From assembly GCF_947496195.1 (NCBI RefSeq), contig NZ_CANMBY010000003.1, positions 186,001 through 250,000 of the forward strand: a stretch of 64,000 bases of DNA. The letters run 5' to 3'. The translations under genes and the position numbers were made by a program. This stretch comes from an uncultured Polaribacter sp. GTDB taxonomy: Bacteria; Bacteroidota; Bacteroidia; Flavobacteriales; Flavobacteriaceae. Below, in pieces: positions 36,786 through 45,585 of the stretch (its first letter is position 1; each line of letters starts with the position of its first letter). Below the pieces are notes generated by a model. That model saw only the letters and a program-made list of their open reading frames with translations, was not told the DNA's origin and ran no database searches.

Positions 36786-37442
36786 CTAATTATAATTTCT
36801 TTTACCAAATATGGAGCTTCCAACACGTATCATTGTGCTTCCATTTTCTATAGCTATTTGATAATCTCCACTCATTCCCATAGATAAGGTTTTTAGATTT
36901 TGGTTATCTGTTTTGAGTTTGTCAAATAGGTTTTTTAGAGATGAAAACTCTTTATGTAATTGTTGCTTATCATCTGTAAAAGTAGCCATTCCCATTAATC
37001 CAATAATTTTAATATTTACTAGATTTTTTAATTTTTCTGATGCTAAAATATTTTCAATTTCATCAAAAGATAACCCAAATTTAGAGTCTTCTTCAGCAAT
37101 TTTTGCTTGTAGTAAACAGTATATAACTCTATCGTGTTTTTTTGCTTGCTTATTAATTTCTTTTAATGTAGAAAATTTATCTACACCATGAATTAAATCT
37201 ACAAAATGCGCCATATATTTTACCTTATTACTTTGTAAATGACCTATCATATGCCATTTAATATCCTTAGGTAAAAGTTCATACTTTTCTGCCATTTCTT
37301 GTATTCTGTTTTCTCCAAAAATTCGTTGACCAGCATTGTAAGCTTCTTGTAAATCTTCTACTGGTTTTGTTTTAGAAACAGCAACAAGTGTTACATTTTT
37401 AGGTAAAGTTGCTTTTATATTTTGTAAGTTTTCTTGAATCAT
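36786..37442 (-). CDS. yggS: PLP homeostasis protein, YggS family
   Basis: 218 residues from 37442 (MIQENLQNIKA); an ATG four codons upstream overlaps the preceding gene's end and is less likely. YggS (PLPBP) is a single-domain PLP-binding alanine-racemase-like barrel that controls free PLP and amino-acid homeostasis. The PLP-binding lysine is in TLVAVSKTKP. FGENRIQEM, WHMIGHLQSNK and GLSFDEI with SMGMSGDYQIAI are family blocks. It starts 1 base after the DUF1015 stop and is 27 bases from the exonuclease gene. Confidence 0.93.
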   Translation of the reverse strand: MIQENLQNIKATLPKNVTLVAVSKTKPVEDLQEAYNAGQRIFGENRIQEMAEKYELLPKDIKWHMIGHLQSNKVKYMAHFVDLIHGVDKFSTLKEINKQAKKHDRVIYCLLQAKIAEEDSKFGLSFDEIENILASEKLKNLVNIKIIGLMGMATFTDDKQQLHKEFSSLKNLFDKLKTDNQNLKTLSMGMSGDYQIAIENGSTMIRVGSSIFGKRNYN

Positions 37443-37443
37443 A

Positions 37444-38679
37444 TTAGAGTTCATAAATGGTTAAAGCACTTCTTAGTTTAGGTTCTATAAAAGTAGTTTT
37501 AGGAGGCATTAATAAGTTAGCATCTACAATGGTCTTTAATTCTTCTATTGTTGCAGGTAACATACCAAAAGAAACTTTAAATTCACCTGAATCTACTTTT
37601 GTTTTTAATTCTAAACTGCCAGATTTATTTTGAGAATACACAATTTTAGAATCATTTCTAATATCATTGATGCCTAAAATTGGGTTTAAGACAGTAGTAA
37701 ATAAAATTTGAGCATCTAACTTACTTAAAGCATCTGTAAACTTATAAGCTGATTTTTTTAGACTAAGTGCATAAAATTCGCCATCTAAATACATGCTAAA
37801 TTGATTTTTTTCAGTCGGTCTAAAAAACTCCTGATGTTTCTTTTGAATTTTAAATATTTTACCAATTTCAATTAAAAATTCAGCTGAACTTAATCCATTT
37901 AAATCTCTAATGAATCTGTTAAATTCATAGATATCTAATTGACTTTCAGGTAATAAGTAGCTCATAAAGAAATTGTAAGGTTCTTGACCAGTATGATTTT
38001 TGTTTTCCTTAGCTAATTTCTTAGCCAATAAGCAAGAAGATGTTGTTCTATGATGTCCATCTGCTATATATAAAGTAGTAACACTTTTAAAAGCTTCTGT
38101 TATTTGTGAAATTTCTTCTTCATTATTTATAACCCAGAGTAAATGTGAATTTCTATCTGTAGTTGTAAATTCATATTCTGGTCTTTCTTTTTGATGCTTC
38201 TTTATAATTTTTTCTATAACCTCATTATCTGGGTAGGTAAGCAAAACAGGTTCTGCATTAAAGCCTGTTTTTTTTAAATATTTTTCAAAAAGTAATTCTC
38301 TTTTTTCAAGTGTATCTTCATGTTTTTTGATTACATTATTATGATAATCTTCTGCAGCTGTTGCAGAAATAATACCACAATACGATTTTGTGGGCGTATT
38401 ATTTTGATAAATATAAAAAGCAGGTTTATCATCTTTAGAGAAATAATTACTGCTTTTAAATTCTGTATATTTTTTATGAACTAATTGAAAACGTTGCTCA
38501 CTGGAAACTTCTTGATGGTATTTGTAATCTGGATTTAAAATGTGTAGAAAACTAAAAGGATTAAAATTTAATTTTGCACCTAATTCAGCAGGAGTATAAG
38601 CTTCATAAGATTTAGATGATACTAATGCAGCTTTATCTCTACTTGGTCTTACAGCTTTAAACGGTTTTACAATTGCCAT
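37444..38679 (-). CDS. DUF1015 family protein
   Basis: 411 residues, soluble. It opens AIVKPFKAVRPSRDKAALVSS and has the family's YIADGHHRTTSSCLLAKKLA segment (shown as ADGHHRTTSS) with a putative metal-binding GHHR. KPAFYIYQNNTPTKSYCGII is another conserved block. DUF1015 proteins resemble HpcH-like or phosphatase folds distantly, but their substrate is not established. In this and many related genomes it lies beside serA and serC, so a role in serine metabolism or in recycling its intermediates is a reasonable inference. It is 19 bases from the serA stop side. Confidence 0.85.
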   Translation of the reverse strand: MAIVKPFKAVRPSRDKAALVSSKSYEAYTPAELGAKLNFNPFSFLHILNPDYKYHQEVSSEQRFQLVHKKYTEFKSSNYFSKDDKPAFYIYQNNTPTKSYCGIISATAAEDYHNNVIKKHEDTLEKRELLFEKYLKKTGFNAEPVLLTYPDNEVIEKIIKKHQKERPEYEFTTTDRNSHLLWVINNEEEISQITEAFKSVTTLYIADGHHRTTSSCLLAKKLAKENKNHTGQEPYNFFMSYLLPESQLDIYEFNRFIRDLNGLSSAEFLIEIGKIFKIQKKHQEFFRPTEKNQFSMYLDGEFYALSLKKSAYKFTDALSKLDAQILFTTVLNPILGINDIRNDSKIVYSQNKSGSLELKTKVDSGEFKVSFGMLPATIEELKTIVDANLLMPPKTTFIEPKLRSALTIYEL

Positions 38680-38698
38680 TAATTTGTTTAAATTTAAA

Positions 38699-39649
38699 TT
38701 AGTTTAGTAAAGAAATAATTTGATTTGCCAATTCTAAACCAATTCTTTCTTGTGCTTCTTTAGTAGACGAACCAATATTTGGAGAAAGCGAAATTTCAGG
38801 ATTCATTAAAAGTTGAACTGCTGGTGTTGGCTCTGTTTCAAAAACATCTAAACCTGCATATTGCACTTTACCACTTTCTATGGCATTTACTAAATCAACT
38901 TCATTTAAAATACCACCTTTTGCAGTATTTATAAAACCAACACCATCTTTCATTTTTTCAAATTCTTTTGATGTAATTATATAATCTTCATGATTTACTA
39001 AATGCAATGAAATGAAATCTGATTCTTTTAAAACGTCATCTATAGCACTGGTGTTTATTGTAAAATCTATTTTTTGTTGATTGTAAAAATCTAAAGTTAT
39101 GGTTGCTTCTTCTATAAAATCGTCATAAGCTAAAACATGCATTCCTAATCCAATAGCAATTTTTGCAACTTCTTGACCCACTTTATCAAAACCTAGAATT
39201 CCAATAGTTTTGCCTCTTAATTCAGAACCTAAAGAATAAGCTTTATTTAAATCTTTAAATCTCATATCTCCTTCTAATGGCATTTCTCTGTTAGAAGAAT
39301 GTAAAAAACGAGCCATACCAAAAAGGTGTGCAAATACTAATTCTGCTATAGAGCTTACTGAAGCGTTTTTAGGATTAATGACATGTAATCCATTATCTAT
39401 AGCAAATTCAACATCAATATTATCCATATTTGAGCTCGAATTTCCAATCAATTTTAAAGAAGGGCAGGCCTCTATAAGCTCTTGTCTTATTTGTGTATTT
39501 GTCCCCACTAATACTGCATCAATATTATGTTCATTGATGAAATTTTCTAATTGATTTTGTGCAACTTTAGTAATATTTACCTCAAAACCTGCTTTTTCTA
39601 AAGCCTGAATTGCTTTTAATGTAATTCCGTCGTTTGCTAATACTATCAT
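38699..39649 (-). CDS. serA: D-3-phosphoglycerate dehydrogenase
   Basis: 316 residues, the short form without ACT or ASB regulatory domain. It oxidises 3-phosphoglycerate to 3-phosphohydroxypyruvate, the first step of serine synthesis. The NAD-binding GKTIGILGFDKVGQEVA motif (GxGxxG changed to GFDKVG), the catalytic Arg/Glu/His-type positions in INTAKGGILNEVDL and LDVFETEPTP, and SPNIGSSTKEAQERIG place it in the D-2-hydroxyacid dehydrogenase family. The neighbouring serC makes the SerA assignment firm. The absence of ACT means no obvious feedback site for serine. Confidence 0.9.
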   Translation of the reverse strand: MIVLANDGITLKAIQALEKAGFEVNITKVAQNQLENFINEHNIDAVLVGTNTQIRQELIEACPSLKLIGNSSSNMDNIDVEFAIDNGLHVINPKNASVSSIAELVFAHLFGMARFLHSSNREMPLEGDMRFKDLNKAYSLGSELRGKTIGILGFDKVGQEVAKIAIGLGMHVLAYDDFIEEATITLDFYNQQKIDFTINTSAIDDVLKESDFISLHLVNHEDYIITSKEFEKMKDGVGFINTAKGGILNEVDLVNAIESGKVQYAGLDVFETEPTPAVQLLMNPEISLSPNIGSSTKEAQERIGLELANQIISLLN

Positions 39650-39710
39650 TATATATCTACAAATTCTTTTTTTGAAAATCTTTATAAGTTAATATTTTCA
39701 AATAATTATT

Positions 39711-40775
39711 TTAATTTTTTCTTTCTAATTCTTGCATAACATCTACTAACGCTTGTACACTATATAAAGGTAAAGCATTATACATGCTAGCTCTATAACC
39801 ACCAACAGATCTATGGCCATGTAAACCATTAATATTAGCTTCTTGCCACATTTTATCAAATTTTTCAGTTAGAGTATTGTCTTTTAACACAAATGTTGCA
39901 TTCATAATACTTCTATCTTCCTTAGCAACAATACCTTCAAATAAAGGATTTCTGTCAATTTCGCCATACAAAAGAGCTGCTTTTTTTTCGTTTACTTTTT
40001 CTATGAAAGAAATTCCTCCTAAATCCTTTAACCATTGTAAAGTAAGCATAGAAACATAAATAGGAAAAACAGCTGGAGTGTTAAACATGCTCTCTTTATC
40101 TAAATGGGTTTTGTAGTTAAGCATAGAAGGTATGTGTCTTTCTACTTTACCTAAAATTTCTTCTTTAAGTATAACCAAGGTAGTTCCTGCTGGTCCCATA
40201 TTTTTTTGTGCACCAGCATATATTAAATCGAATTTTTCAAAATCTAATTGACGTGAAAAAATATCTGAACTCATATCACATACTAAAGGAATATTTGTTT
40301 CAGGAAATACTTTCATTTGAGTTCCTGCAACAGTATTATTACTAGTACAATGAAAATAATCTGCATCTTTTGGAATTGAATATCCCTTTGGTATATAATT
40401 AAAGCCTTTATCTTTAGAGCTTGCAACTTCTATAACTTCACCAAAAGCTTTTGCTTCTTTTATAGCCTTATCTGACCAAGTACCAGTGTTTAAATACGCT
40501 GCTTTTTTATTTAATAAATTATATGCAACCATTAAAAACTCCATACTAGCACCTCCATGTAAAAATAAAGCTTTATATCCTTTGTTTTCTAAACCTAAAA
40601 GTTCTAAAGCTAAACTTCTTGCTTTTTCTATAACATCAACAAAAGGTTTACTTCTATGAGATATTTCTATTAATGATAAATTATCTTCATTAAAGTTTAT
40701 GATGGCTTCAGAAGCTTTTTGCAAAACTTCTTTAGGTAAAATACAAGGTCCTGCACTAAAATTGTGTTTTTTCAT
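39711..40775 (-). CDS. serC: Phosphoserine aminotransferase
   Basis: 354 residues. PLP enzyme that transaminates 3-phosphohydroxypyruvate to phosphoserine. KHNFSAGPCILP at the start, HRSKPFVDVIEKARSLALEL, FLHGGASMEFLMVAYNL, the internal aldimine Lys in YAGAQKNMGPAGTT, and GHRSVGGYRASMYNALPL at the end are diagnostic of SerC. It lies between the acyl-CoA reductase (3-base gap) and serA (62-base gap). No serB is visible. Confidence 0.96.
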   Translation of the reverse strand: MKKHNFSAGPCILPKEVLQKASEAIINFNEDNLSLIEISHRSKPFVDVIEKARSLALELLGLENKGYKALFLHGGASMEFLMVAYNLLNKKAAYLNTGTWSDKAIKEAKAFGEVIEVASSKDKGFNYIPKGYSIPKDADYFHCTSNNTVAGTQMKVFPETNIPLVCDMSSDIFSRQLDFEKFDLIYAGAQKNMGPAGTTLVILKEEILGKVERHIPSMLNYKTHLDKESMFNTPAVFPIYVSMLTLQWLKDLGGISFIEKVNEKKAALLYGEIDRNPLFEGIVAKEDRSIMNATFVLKDNTLTEKFDKMWQEANINGLHGHRSVGGYRASMYNALPLYSVQALVDVMQELERKN

Positions 40776-40778
40776 AGT

Positions 40779-41840
40779 TTATAGTTTAGACAAGAATTCT
40801 AGAGTGTTTACTCCATCTGCATAATCTGTTAATTTTGGATGTTGAGTTTGGCCAAAAGCGATTTCATTTTCTAGAAAACCTTTGGCAACAACACACTGAA
40901 TCTTTTCTCTATCTTCATGAAGTTTGATTTTTAAATCAATTTCATTGTCAAAATATTCATAAAAAATTGTTGCAATAGGAGAGGAGTAGCTTTCATCTTC
41001 TTTAATCATCAAAAATCCGTTTTCTAGTAAATCGAATTCACTCATTAAATACACTGCTTTGTTATAATCGTAATTATTAGCATATTTTGCGTTATTGATA
41101 ATTTCTTTTTTGTTGTACATTCCATTAAAAAACAACTCAAAATCGTAATCTTTAGGTACATATAATTTAGAAACACTTCTACAACCTAAACCAAAATATT
41201 GAAATATATCATCTGATAATTTTTCAAAGTCTTCAATTGTTTCTTTACCAGTAATTACAGCAACAGAGTTTCTGTTTTTTCTTATGATGTTTGGTTTGTC
41301 TTTAAAATAGTATTCGAAATATCGAGCAGTATTATTACTGCCTGTAGCAATAACTGCATCAAAGTTGGTAAGTTTATCTTCTGTAAAGGTTATTTTTCCT
41401 TTAAAACTTTCTTCTGTGTACTCTAAATATTTTGCTAAAAAAGGCAATAAATGTTTATCGCTTGAAGATTGTTTTACTAAAACAGAATGTCCAGAAATTA
41501 ATACAGATAAAAAATCATGAAACCCTACTAAAGGTATATTTCCTGCCATAACAATGGCAACAGTTTTAGGATTTTTTACATTTAAATTAACACTATTGGT
41601 GAAGTTATTTAAATTATTGTAATTTAATGATTTAGACCAACTTTCTAATGAGTTTAAAATATTGTCTTTTGTAAACCAAGAATTATTTTCTTGCGCTAGT
41701 TTAATTTGATGTTTAAAACCATCAAAAAATAATTCATTAAAAGGAATATCTTCTTTTTTTTCAATTCCCTTTGTAGAAAACTGACTTAAAAAATCACCTA
41801 ATTTTGAAAAAGCTTCAATTCTATTCTGAATACTGTTCAT
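40779..41840 (-). CDS. LuxC-type acyl-CoA reductase
   Basis: 353 residues. Residues 85-260 show the aldehyde-dehydrogenase-like fold of acyl-CoA reductase (LuxC family): AIVMAGNIPLVGFHDFLSVL, VLVKQSSSDKHLLPF, and the nucleophile Cys in FQYFGLGCRSVSKLYVP. It would reduce an acyl-CoA to the aldehyde with NAD(P)H. No luxAB or luxDE nearby, so bioluminescence is not implied; the flavobacterial role is not established. It is first in the ser operon and divergent from the ferredoxin gene with overlapping promoters. Confidence 0.85.
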   Translation of the reverse strand: MNSIQNRIEAFSKLGDFLSQFSTKGIEKKEDIPFNELFFDGFKHQIKLAQENNSWFTKDNILNSLESWSKSLNYNNLNNFTNSVNLNVKNPKTVAIVMAGNIPLVGFHDFLSVLISGHSVLVKQSSSDKHLLPFLAKYLEYTEESFKGKITFTEDKLTNFDAVIATGSNNTARYFEYYFKDKPNIIRKNRNSVAVITGKETIEDFEKLSDDIFQYFGLGCRSVSKLYVPKDYDFELFFNGMYNKKEIINNAKYANNYDYNKAVYLMSEFDLLENGFLMIKEDESYSSPIATIFYEYFDNEIDLKIKLHEDREKIQCVVAKGFLENEIAFGQTQHPKLTDYADGVNTLEFLSKL

Positions 41841-41844
41841 TTAT

Positions 41845-41876
41845 TTTGGATGTAAATGATTTAGGGGTTATTTTTG
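41845..41876 (+). promoter_or_regulatory. Promoter of the ferredoxin gene (-33 and -7)
   Basis: TTTG (41845-41848), 20-base spacer, TATTTTTG (41869-41876): both Bacteroidota promoter elements at the canonical spacing. This is the best promoter in the window. The expected start is near 41883, giving a leader of about 28 bases. Confidence 0.75.
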
Positions 41877-41882
41877 CAACTG

Positions 41883-41890
41883 CAAAGGTA
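41883..41890 (-). promoter_or_regulatory. Candidate -7 box for the acyl-CoA reductase-ser operon
   Basis: The minus strand reads TACCTTTG (TAnnTTTG), 42 bases from the reductase start codon and interleaved with the ferredoxin promoter on the other strand. A TTG for -33 lies 24 bases upstream (41915-41917), slightly long. Confidence 0.5.
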
Positions 41891-41910
41891 CAAAAACAGA
41901 AAAGAAAATT

Positions 41911-42261
41911 ATGGCAATTATAATAACAGATGAATGTATAAATTGTGGGGCTTGTGAACCAGAATGTCCAAATACTGCAATTTACGAAGGTGCAGACGAT
42001 TGGAAATACAGTGATGGTACAGATTTAAGTGGAAATGTTGTTTTACCTAATGGAAAGTCTGCTAATGCAGATGAAGACCAAGAACCAATTTCTGATGAAA
42101 TTTATTATATAGTTGCAGATAAATGTACTGAGTGTAAAGGATTTCATGAAGAGCCTCAATGTGCAGCTGTTTGTCCTGTAGATTGTTGTGTACCAGATGA
42201 AGATAATGTAGAAACAGAAGAAGAGTTGTTAGAAAAACAACGATTTATGCATAATGATTAG
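41911..42261 (+). CDS. 4Fe-4S dicluster ferredoxin
   Basis: 116 residues. Two iron-sulphur cluster sets: [12 protein letters not shown] with its third ligand, and [22 protein letters not shown], in which the usual CxxCxxC is stretched by an eight-residue insertion between the second and third Cys. This is the Allochromatium-type (2[4Fe-4S]) ferredoxin with an acidic body (pI clearly low). A soluble electron carrier. It is monocistronic: own promoter and a strong terminator at 42297. Confidence 0.93.
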   Translation: MAIIITDECINCGACEPECPNTAIYEGADDWKYSDGTDLSGNVVLPNGKSANADEDQEPISDEIYYIVADKCTECKGFHEEPQCAAVCPVDCCVPDEDNVETEEELLEKQRFMHND

Positions 42262-42296
42262 ATAAAAGAATACTTTTTTAATTAATCAATAAGACT

Positions 42297-42327
42297 AAAA
42301 TTCCGAAGAAATTTCGGAATTTTTTAT
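42297..42327 (+). terminator. Rho-independent terminator after ferredoxin
   Basis: AAAATTCCGAA and TTCGGAATTTT around a 5-base loop (42297-42307 and 42313-42323), followed by a T-rich tail. It lies 35 bases after the ferredoxin stop. Confidence 0.85.
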
Positions 42328-42339
42328 TTTTAAAATAGA

Positions 42340-42347
42340 TATATTTG
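42340..42347 (+). promoter_or_regulatory. Candidate -7 promoter box for ychF
   Basis: TATATTTG fits TAnnTTTG, 20 bases before the start codon of ychF. The region upstream is occupied by the terminator, and no separate -33 element stands out. Confidence 0.5.
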
Positions 42348-42367
42348 CACTCGCAAAATTTTAAGAA

Positions 42368-43459
42368 ATGAAAGCTGGAATTGTAGGATTACCAAACGTA
42401 GGAAAATCAACTTTATTTAATTGTTTATCAAATGCTAAAGCGCAAAGTGCAAACTTTCCTTTTTGTACTATTGAACCTAATTTAGGCGTAGTTAATGTAC
42501 CTGATGAAAGATTAGAGAAACTAGAAGAATTGGTAAATCCTGAAAAAGTAGTTCCTGCAACAGTAGAAATTGTAGATATTGCTGGTTTAGTAAAAGGAGC
42601 TAGTAAAGGTGAAGGCTTAGGAAATCAATTTTTAGCAAATATTCGTGAAACTGATGCCATTTTGCATGTTTTACGTTGTTTTGATAATGATAATATTGTG
42701 CATGTAGATGGTTCTGTAGATCCAATTCGTGATAAAGAAACGATTGATATAGAATTACAATTAAAAGATTTAGAAACTGTTCAAAAACGTTTAGAGCGTG
42801 TTAAAAGAACAGCTAAAACAGGGCAAAAAGAAGCACAAGTTGAACTAGATATCTTATTAAAAGTAGAAGCTACTTTATTAGAAGGTAAATCTGTAAGAGG
42901 AATAGAGTTTTCTGAAAAAGATTTTGAATTTGTAAAACCACTTCAATTTATTACAGCAAAACCAGTATTATATGTTTGTAATGTTGATGAAAATTCAGCT
43001 GTTTCTGGTAATGATTATGTTGAAAAAGTAAAAGAAGCAGTAGCTCATGAAAATGCAGAAGTTATAGTTTTAGCTGTAGGTACAGAAGCTGATATTACAG
43101 AATTAGAAGACTATGAAGAGCGTCAAATGTTTTTAGAAGATATAGGTTTAGAAGAAGCAGGTGTTTCTAGATTAATTAGATCTGCTTATAAATTATTAAA
43201 CTTACAAACTTACTTTACAGCAGGTGTAAAAGAAGTTAGAGCATGGACAATTCCTGTTGGTTCTACAGCACCACAAGCTGCAGGTGTTATTCACACTGAT
43301 TTTGAAAAAGGATTTATTAGAGCTGAAACCATTTCTTATAACGATTATGTTTCTTTTGGAAGCGAAGCTAAAGTAAAAGAAGCTGGTAAGATGAGAGTAG
43401 AAGGTAAAGAATATATTGTAAAAGATGGTGATGTTATGCATTTTAGATTTAATGTGTAA
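42368..43459 (+). CDS. ychF: Redox-responsive P-loop ATPase YchF
   Basis: 363 residues, full length. OBG-family protein that binds ATP in preference to GTP: P-loop GLPNVGKSTLF, switch II DIAGLVKGASKGEGLGN, the NxxE in place of NKxD (NVDE), and the C-terminal TGS domain (TYFTAGVKEVRAWTI, DVMHFRFNV). It associates with the ribosome and responds to oxidative stress in other bacteria. It is followed by a hairpin at 43481. The start is fixed by MKAGIVGLPN, the standard N-terminus. Confidence 0.97.
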   Translation: MKAGIVGLPNVGKSTLFNCLSNAKAQSANFPFCTIEPNLGVVNVPDERLEKLEELVNPEKVVPATVEIVDIAGLVKGASKGEGLGNQFLANIRETDAILHVLRCFDNDNIVHVDGSVDPIRDKETIDIELQLKDLETVQKRLERVKRTAKTGQKEAQVELDILLKVEATLLEGKSVRGIEFSEKDFEFVKPLQFITAKPVLYVCNVDENSAVSGNDYVEKVKEAVAHENAEVIVLAVGTEADITELEDYEERQMFLEDIGLEEAGVSRLIRSAYKLLNLQTYFTAGVKEVRAWTIPVGSTAPQAAGVIHTDFEKGFIRAETISYNDYVSFGSEAKVKEAGKMRVEGKEYIVKDGDVMHFRFNV

Positions 43460-43480
43460 TAATCTTTTACAAAATGACAC

Positions 43481-43516
43481 AAAAAAATCCCAAGATTAAT
43501 TCTTGGGATTTTTTTT
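43481..43516. terminator. Bidirectional terminator between ychF and the GH16 gene
   Basis: A-run then ATCCCAAGA (to 43495), loop TTAAT, TCTTGGGAT, T-run: a 15-bp stem, symmetrical, serving the convergent ychF (+) and GH16 (-) genes. Confidence 0.9.
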
Positions 43517-43520
43517 ATTT

Positions 43521-44366
43521 TTATTGTATTTGATATACTTTAATCCAATCTACTACCATTTCTTGAGGTAAAGGAGTTGTTTTATCTGGATAACCTGCAA
43601 ATTCTCCACCTACAGCAATATTTAATAATAAGAAAAAGTCTTTATGAAAAGCATAATACTTTTTATCAGTAATATCTAAAGTATGATACGTATTACCATC
43701 AACTCTCCAAATAAGAGCTTCTTTTGTCCATTCTAATTCAAACTCATGAAAACTGTCAGAAAAAGATCCTTTAGGTAGGTGATAACCTTTAGCACCCATT
43801 TGAGTATGTTTTCCTTTAGCATCTGCATAGTGTACATTAGCTTCAACTAAACTAGCATCAACAGAACCCCAAAGTTCTAGAATATCTATTTCACCAGTTG
43901 TTGGCCAAGATGTATCACCACCATTTTCATCAATATTAGACCCTAACATCCAAAAAGCTGGCCAAATAGCTTTACCACTTGGTAATTTTATTTTAGCTAC
44001 TACTTTACCATAAGTAAAATCAAATTTTCCAGCAGTATTTAAACGAGCAGAAGTATATTGATTTAAACCATGTGTATCACTTTCATGATTAGCTTTTATA
44101 ACTAATTGATTATCTCTAATAAAAGCGTTTTTTTTATCATTAGTATACCTTTGCCATTCAGCATTAAATCTTCCTGCAGGTTCAACTTGTCTATTCCACT
44201 TTTTAAGATCTAATTCTTCATTTTCAAAAGTATCTTCCCAAATTAAAATATATTTTTCTTGAGTATTATTACTTGAATTAATCATTGATTTTTTTTGGGT
44301 GCAAGAATACAGTAATCCTATTAAAACTACAATTAGAAAAGTAAATTTATAATAGAAATTCGTCAT
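43521..44366 (-). CDS. GH16 beta-glucanase (laminarinase-like) lipoprotein
   Basis: 281 residues from ATG 44366; a longer reading frame would overlap gcvT by 29 bases. Lipobox LLYSC, Cys22. The GH16 catalytic core ExDxxE is E159-I-D161-I-L-E164 in GEIDILELWG; Glu159 and Glu164 are nucleophile and acid/base. ARLNTAGKFDFTYGKVVAKI, FWMLGSNI and HEFELEWTKEALIWRVDG are family blocks. It probably hydrolyses beta-1,3-glucan (laminarin) outside the cell. It begins one base after the gcvT stop, an unrelated metabolic partner, so co-transcription may be fortuitous. Confidence 0.9.
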   Translation of the reverse strand: MTNFYYKFTFLIVVLIGLLYSCTQKKSMINSSNNTQEKYILIWEDTFENEELDLKKWNRQVEPAGRFNAEWQRYTNDKKNAFIRDNQLVIKANHESDTHGLNQYTSARLNTAGKFDFTYGKVVAKIKLPSGKAIWPAFWMLGSNIDENGGDTSWPTTGEIDILELWGSVDASLVEANVHYADAKGKHTQMGAKGYHLPKGSFSDSFHEFELEWTKEALIWRVDGNTYHTLDITDKKYYAFHKDFFLLLNIAVGGEFAGYPDKTTPLPQEMVVDWIKVYQIQ

Positions 44367-44367
44367 T

Positions 44368-45453
44368 TTAATTTTTATAAAATGGTAACTTAACAATAGT
44401 TGCAGGTATTGCTTTTTTACGAACCTGAATAAAAATTTCTGTTCCTAATTTAGAACTATCTAATGGTACATAACCCAAACCAATTCCTTTACCTAATGAT
44501 GGACTCATGGTACCAGAAGTTACATTACCTATTTTGTTACCTTCTGCATCAACAATATCATAACCTTGTCTAGGAATTCCTCTTTCATTTAATTCAAAAG
44601 CAACTAGTTTTCTTGATGGTTTTTCAGCTTTCTGCTTAGCTAAAGCTTCGTGATTTACAAATTCTTTAGTAAATTTTGTTATCCAACCTAAACCAGCTTC
44701 AATTGGTGAAGTTGTATCATCTATATCATTACCATACAAACAATATCCCATTTCTGTTCTTAGAGTATCTCTTGCAGCTAAACCAATAGGTTTAATTCCA
44801 AACTCTTTACCAGCTTCAAATACCTTATTCCAAACTTGTTCTACTTCGTTATTTTTGCAATAAATTTCAAATCCACCTGAACCTGTATAACCAGTTGCAG
44901 AAATGATAACATGTTCTATACCAGCAAAATCACCTACTTTAAATTTATAAAAAGGAATATCAGCTAAATCTAATGAAGATAAAGATTGCATAGCTTCAAC
45001 TGCTTTTGGACCTTGAATTGCTAATAAAGAATAATCATCTGATAAATCTCTTAATTCAGCACCAAACTCTTCATTATACTTAGAAATCCAGTTCCAATCT
45101 TTTTCAATATTTGATGCATTAACTACTAATAAATATTGGTTTTCTTTAATTCTGTAGCAAATTAAATCATCTACAATTCCTCCATTTTCATTTGGGAAAC
45201 ATGAGTATTGAGCATCACCAATGGCTAATTTTGAAGCATCATTTGAAGTTACTTTTTGTATTAAAGCTAAAGCATTTTCACCAGTAACTAAAAATTCACC
45301 CATATGACTAACATCAAAAACACCAACGCCATTTCTAACAGTTAAATGCTCTGCTGTTACACCTTCATATTGTACAGGCATATTAAAACCTGCAAAAGGC
45401 ACCATTTTTGCTCCTAAGTTTACATGTATTTCATGTAATGCAATATTTTTCAT
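44368..45453 (-). CDS. gcvT: Glycine cleavage system T-protein (aminomethyltransferase)
   Basis: 361 residues, full length. It transfers the aminomethyl group from H-protein to tetrahydrofolate. Folate-binding blocks [66 protein letters not shown] are diagnostic. C-terminal domain ends [19 protein letters not shown] 132-base divergent region separates it from the aminopeptidase gene. GH16 follows one base later. gcvH and gcvP are not in this window. Confidence 0.96.
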   Translation of the reverse strand: MKNIALHEIHVNLGAKMVPFAGFNMPVQYEGVTAEHLTVRNGVGVFDVSHMGEFLVTGENALALIQKVTSNDASKLAIGDAQYSCFPNENGGIVDDLICYRIKENQYLLVVNASNIEKDWNWISKYNEEFGAELRDLSDDYSLLAIQGPKAVEAMQSLSSLDLADIPFYKFKVGDFAGIEHVIISATGYTGSGGFEIYCKNNEVEQVWNKVFEAGKEFGIKPIGLAARDTLRTEMGYCLYGNDIDDTTSPIEAGLGWITKFTKEFVNHEALAKQKAEKPSRKLVAFELNERGIPRQGYDIVDAEGNKIGNVTSGTMSPSLGKGIGLGYVPLDSSKLGTEIFIQVRKKAIPATIVKLPFYKN

Positions 45454-45551
45454 TTGTAGATTTCTTTAAATTTTGGCTAAAATATTCAAAAAATGGCAAA
45501 TTACAGTCACTAAAAATGTGTTAATATTTTTATTTCGATAAGAATTAATAT

Positions 45552-45559
45552 TACATTTG
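45552..45559 (+). promoter_or_regulatory. Candidate -7 promoter box for the aminopeptidase gene
   Basis: TACATTTG matches TAnnTTTG, 26 bases before the start codon at 45586. Confidence 0.5.
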
Positions 45560-45585
45560 AAAATACAACCAGATTAATTATAATT

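Noticed and set aside
39671..39702. Terminator in the serC-serA gap
   Set aside because: TTTGAAAAT/ATTTTCAAA forms a weak AT-only stem and the minus strand lacks a T-run after it. Read-through is more likely.
40779..41840. A bioluminescence (lux) operon suggested by the LuxC-like reductase
   Set aside because: No luxA, luxB, luxD or luxE genes are close. The neighbours are serine-biosynthesis genes.
43202..43480. 92-codon open frame on the minus strand opposite ychF
   Set aside because: It is antisense to the conserved C-terminal part of ychF, has no recognisable domain and no promoter or conserved start. It is a shadow of the real gene.
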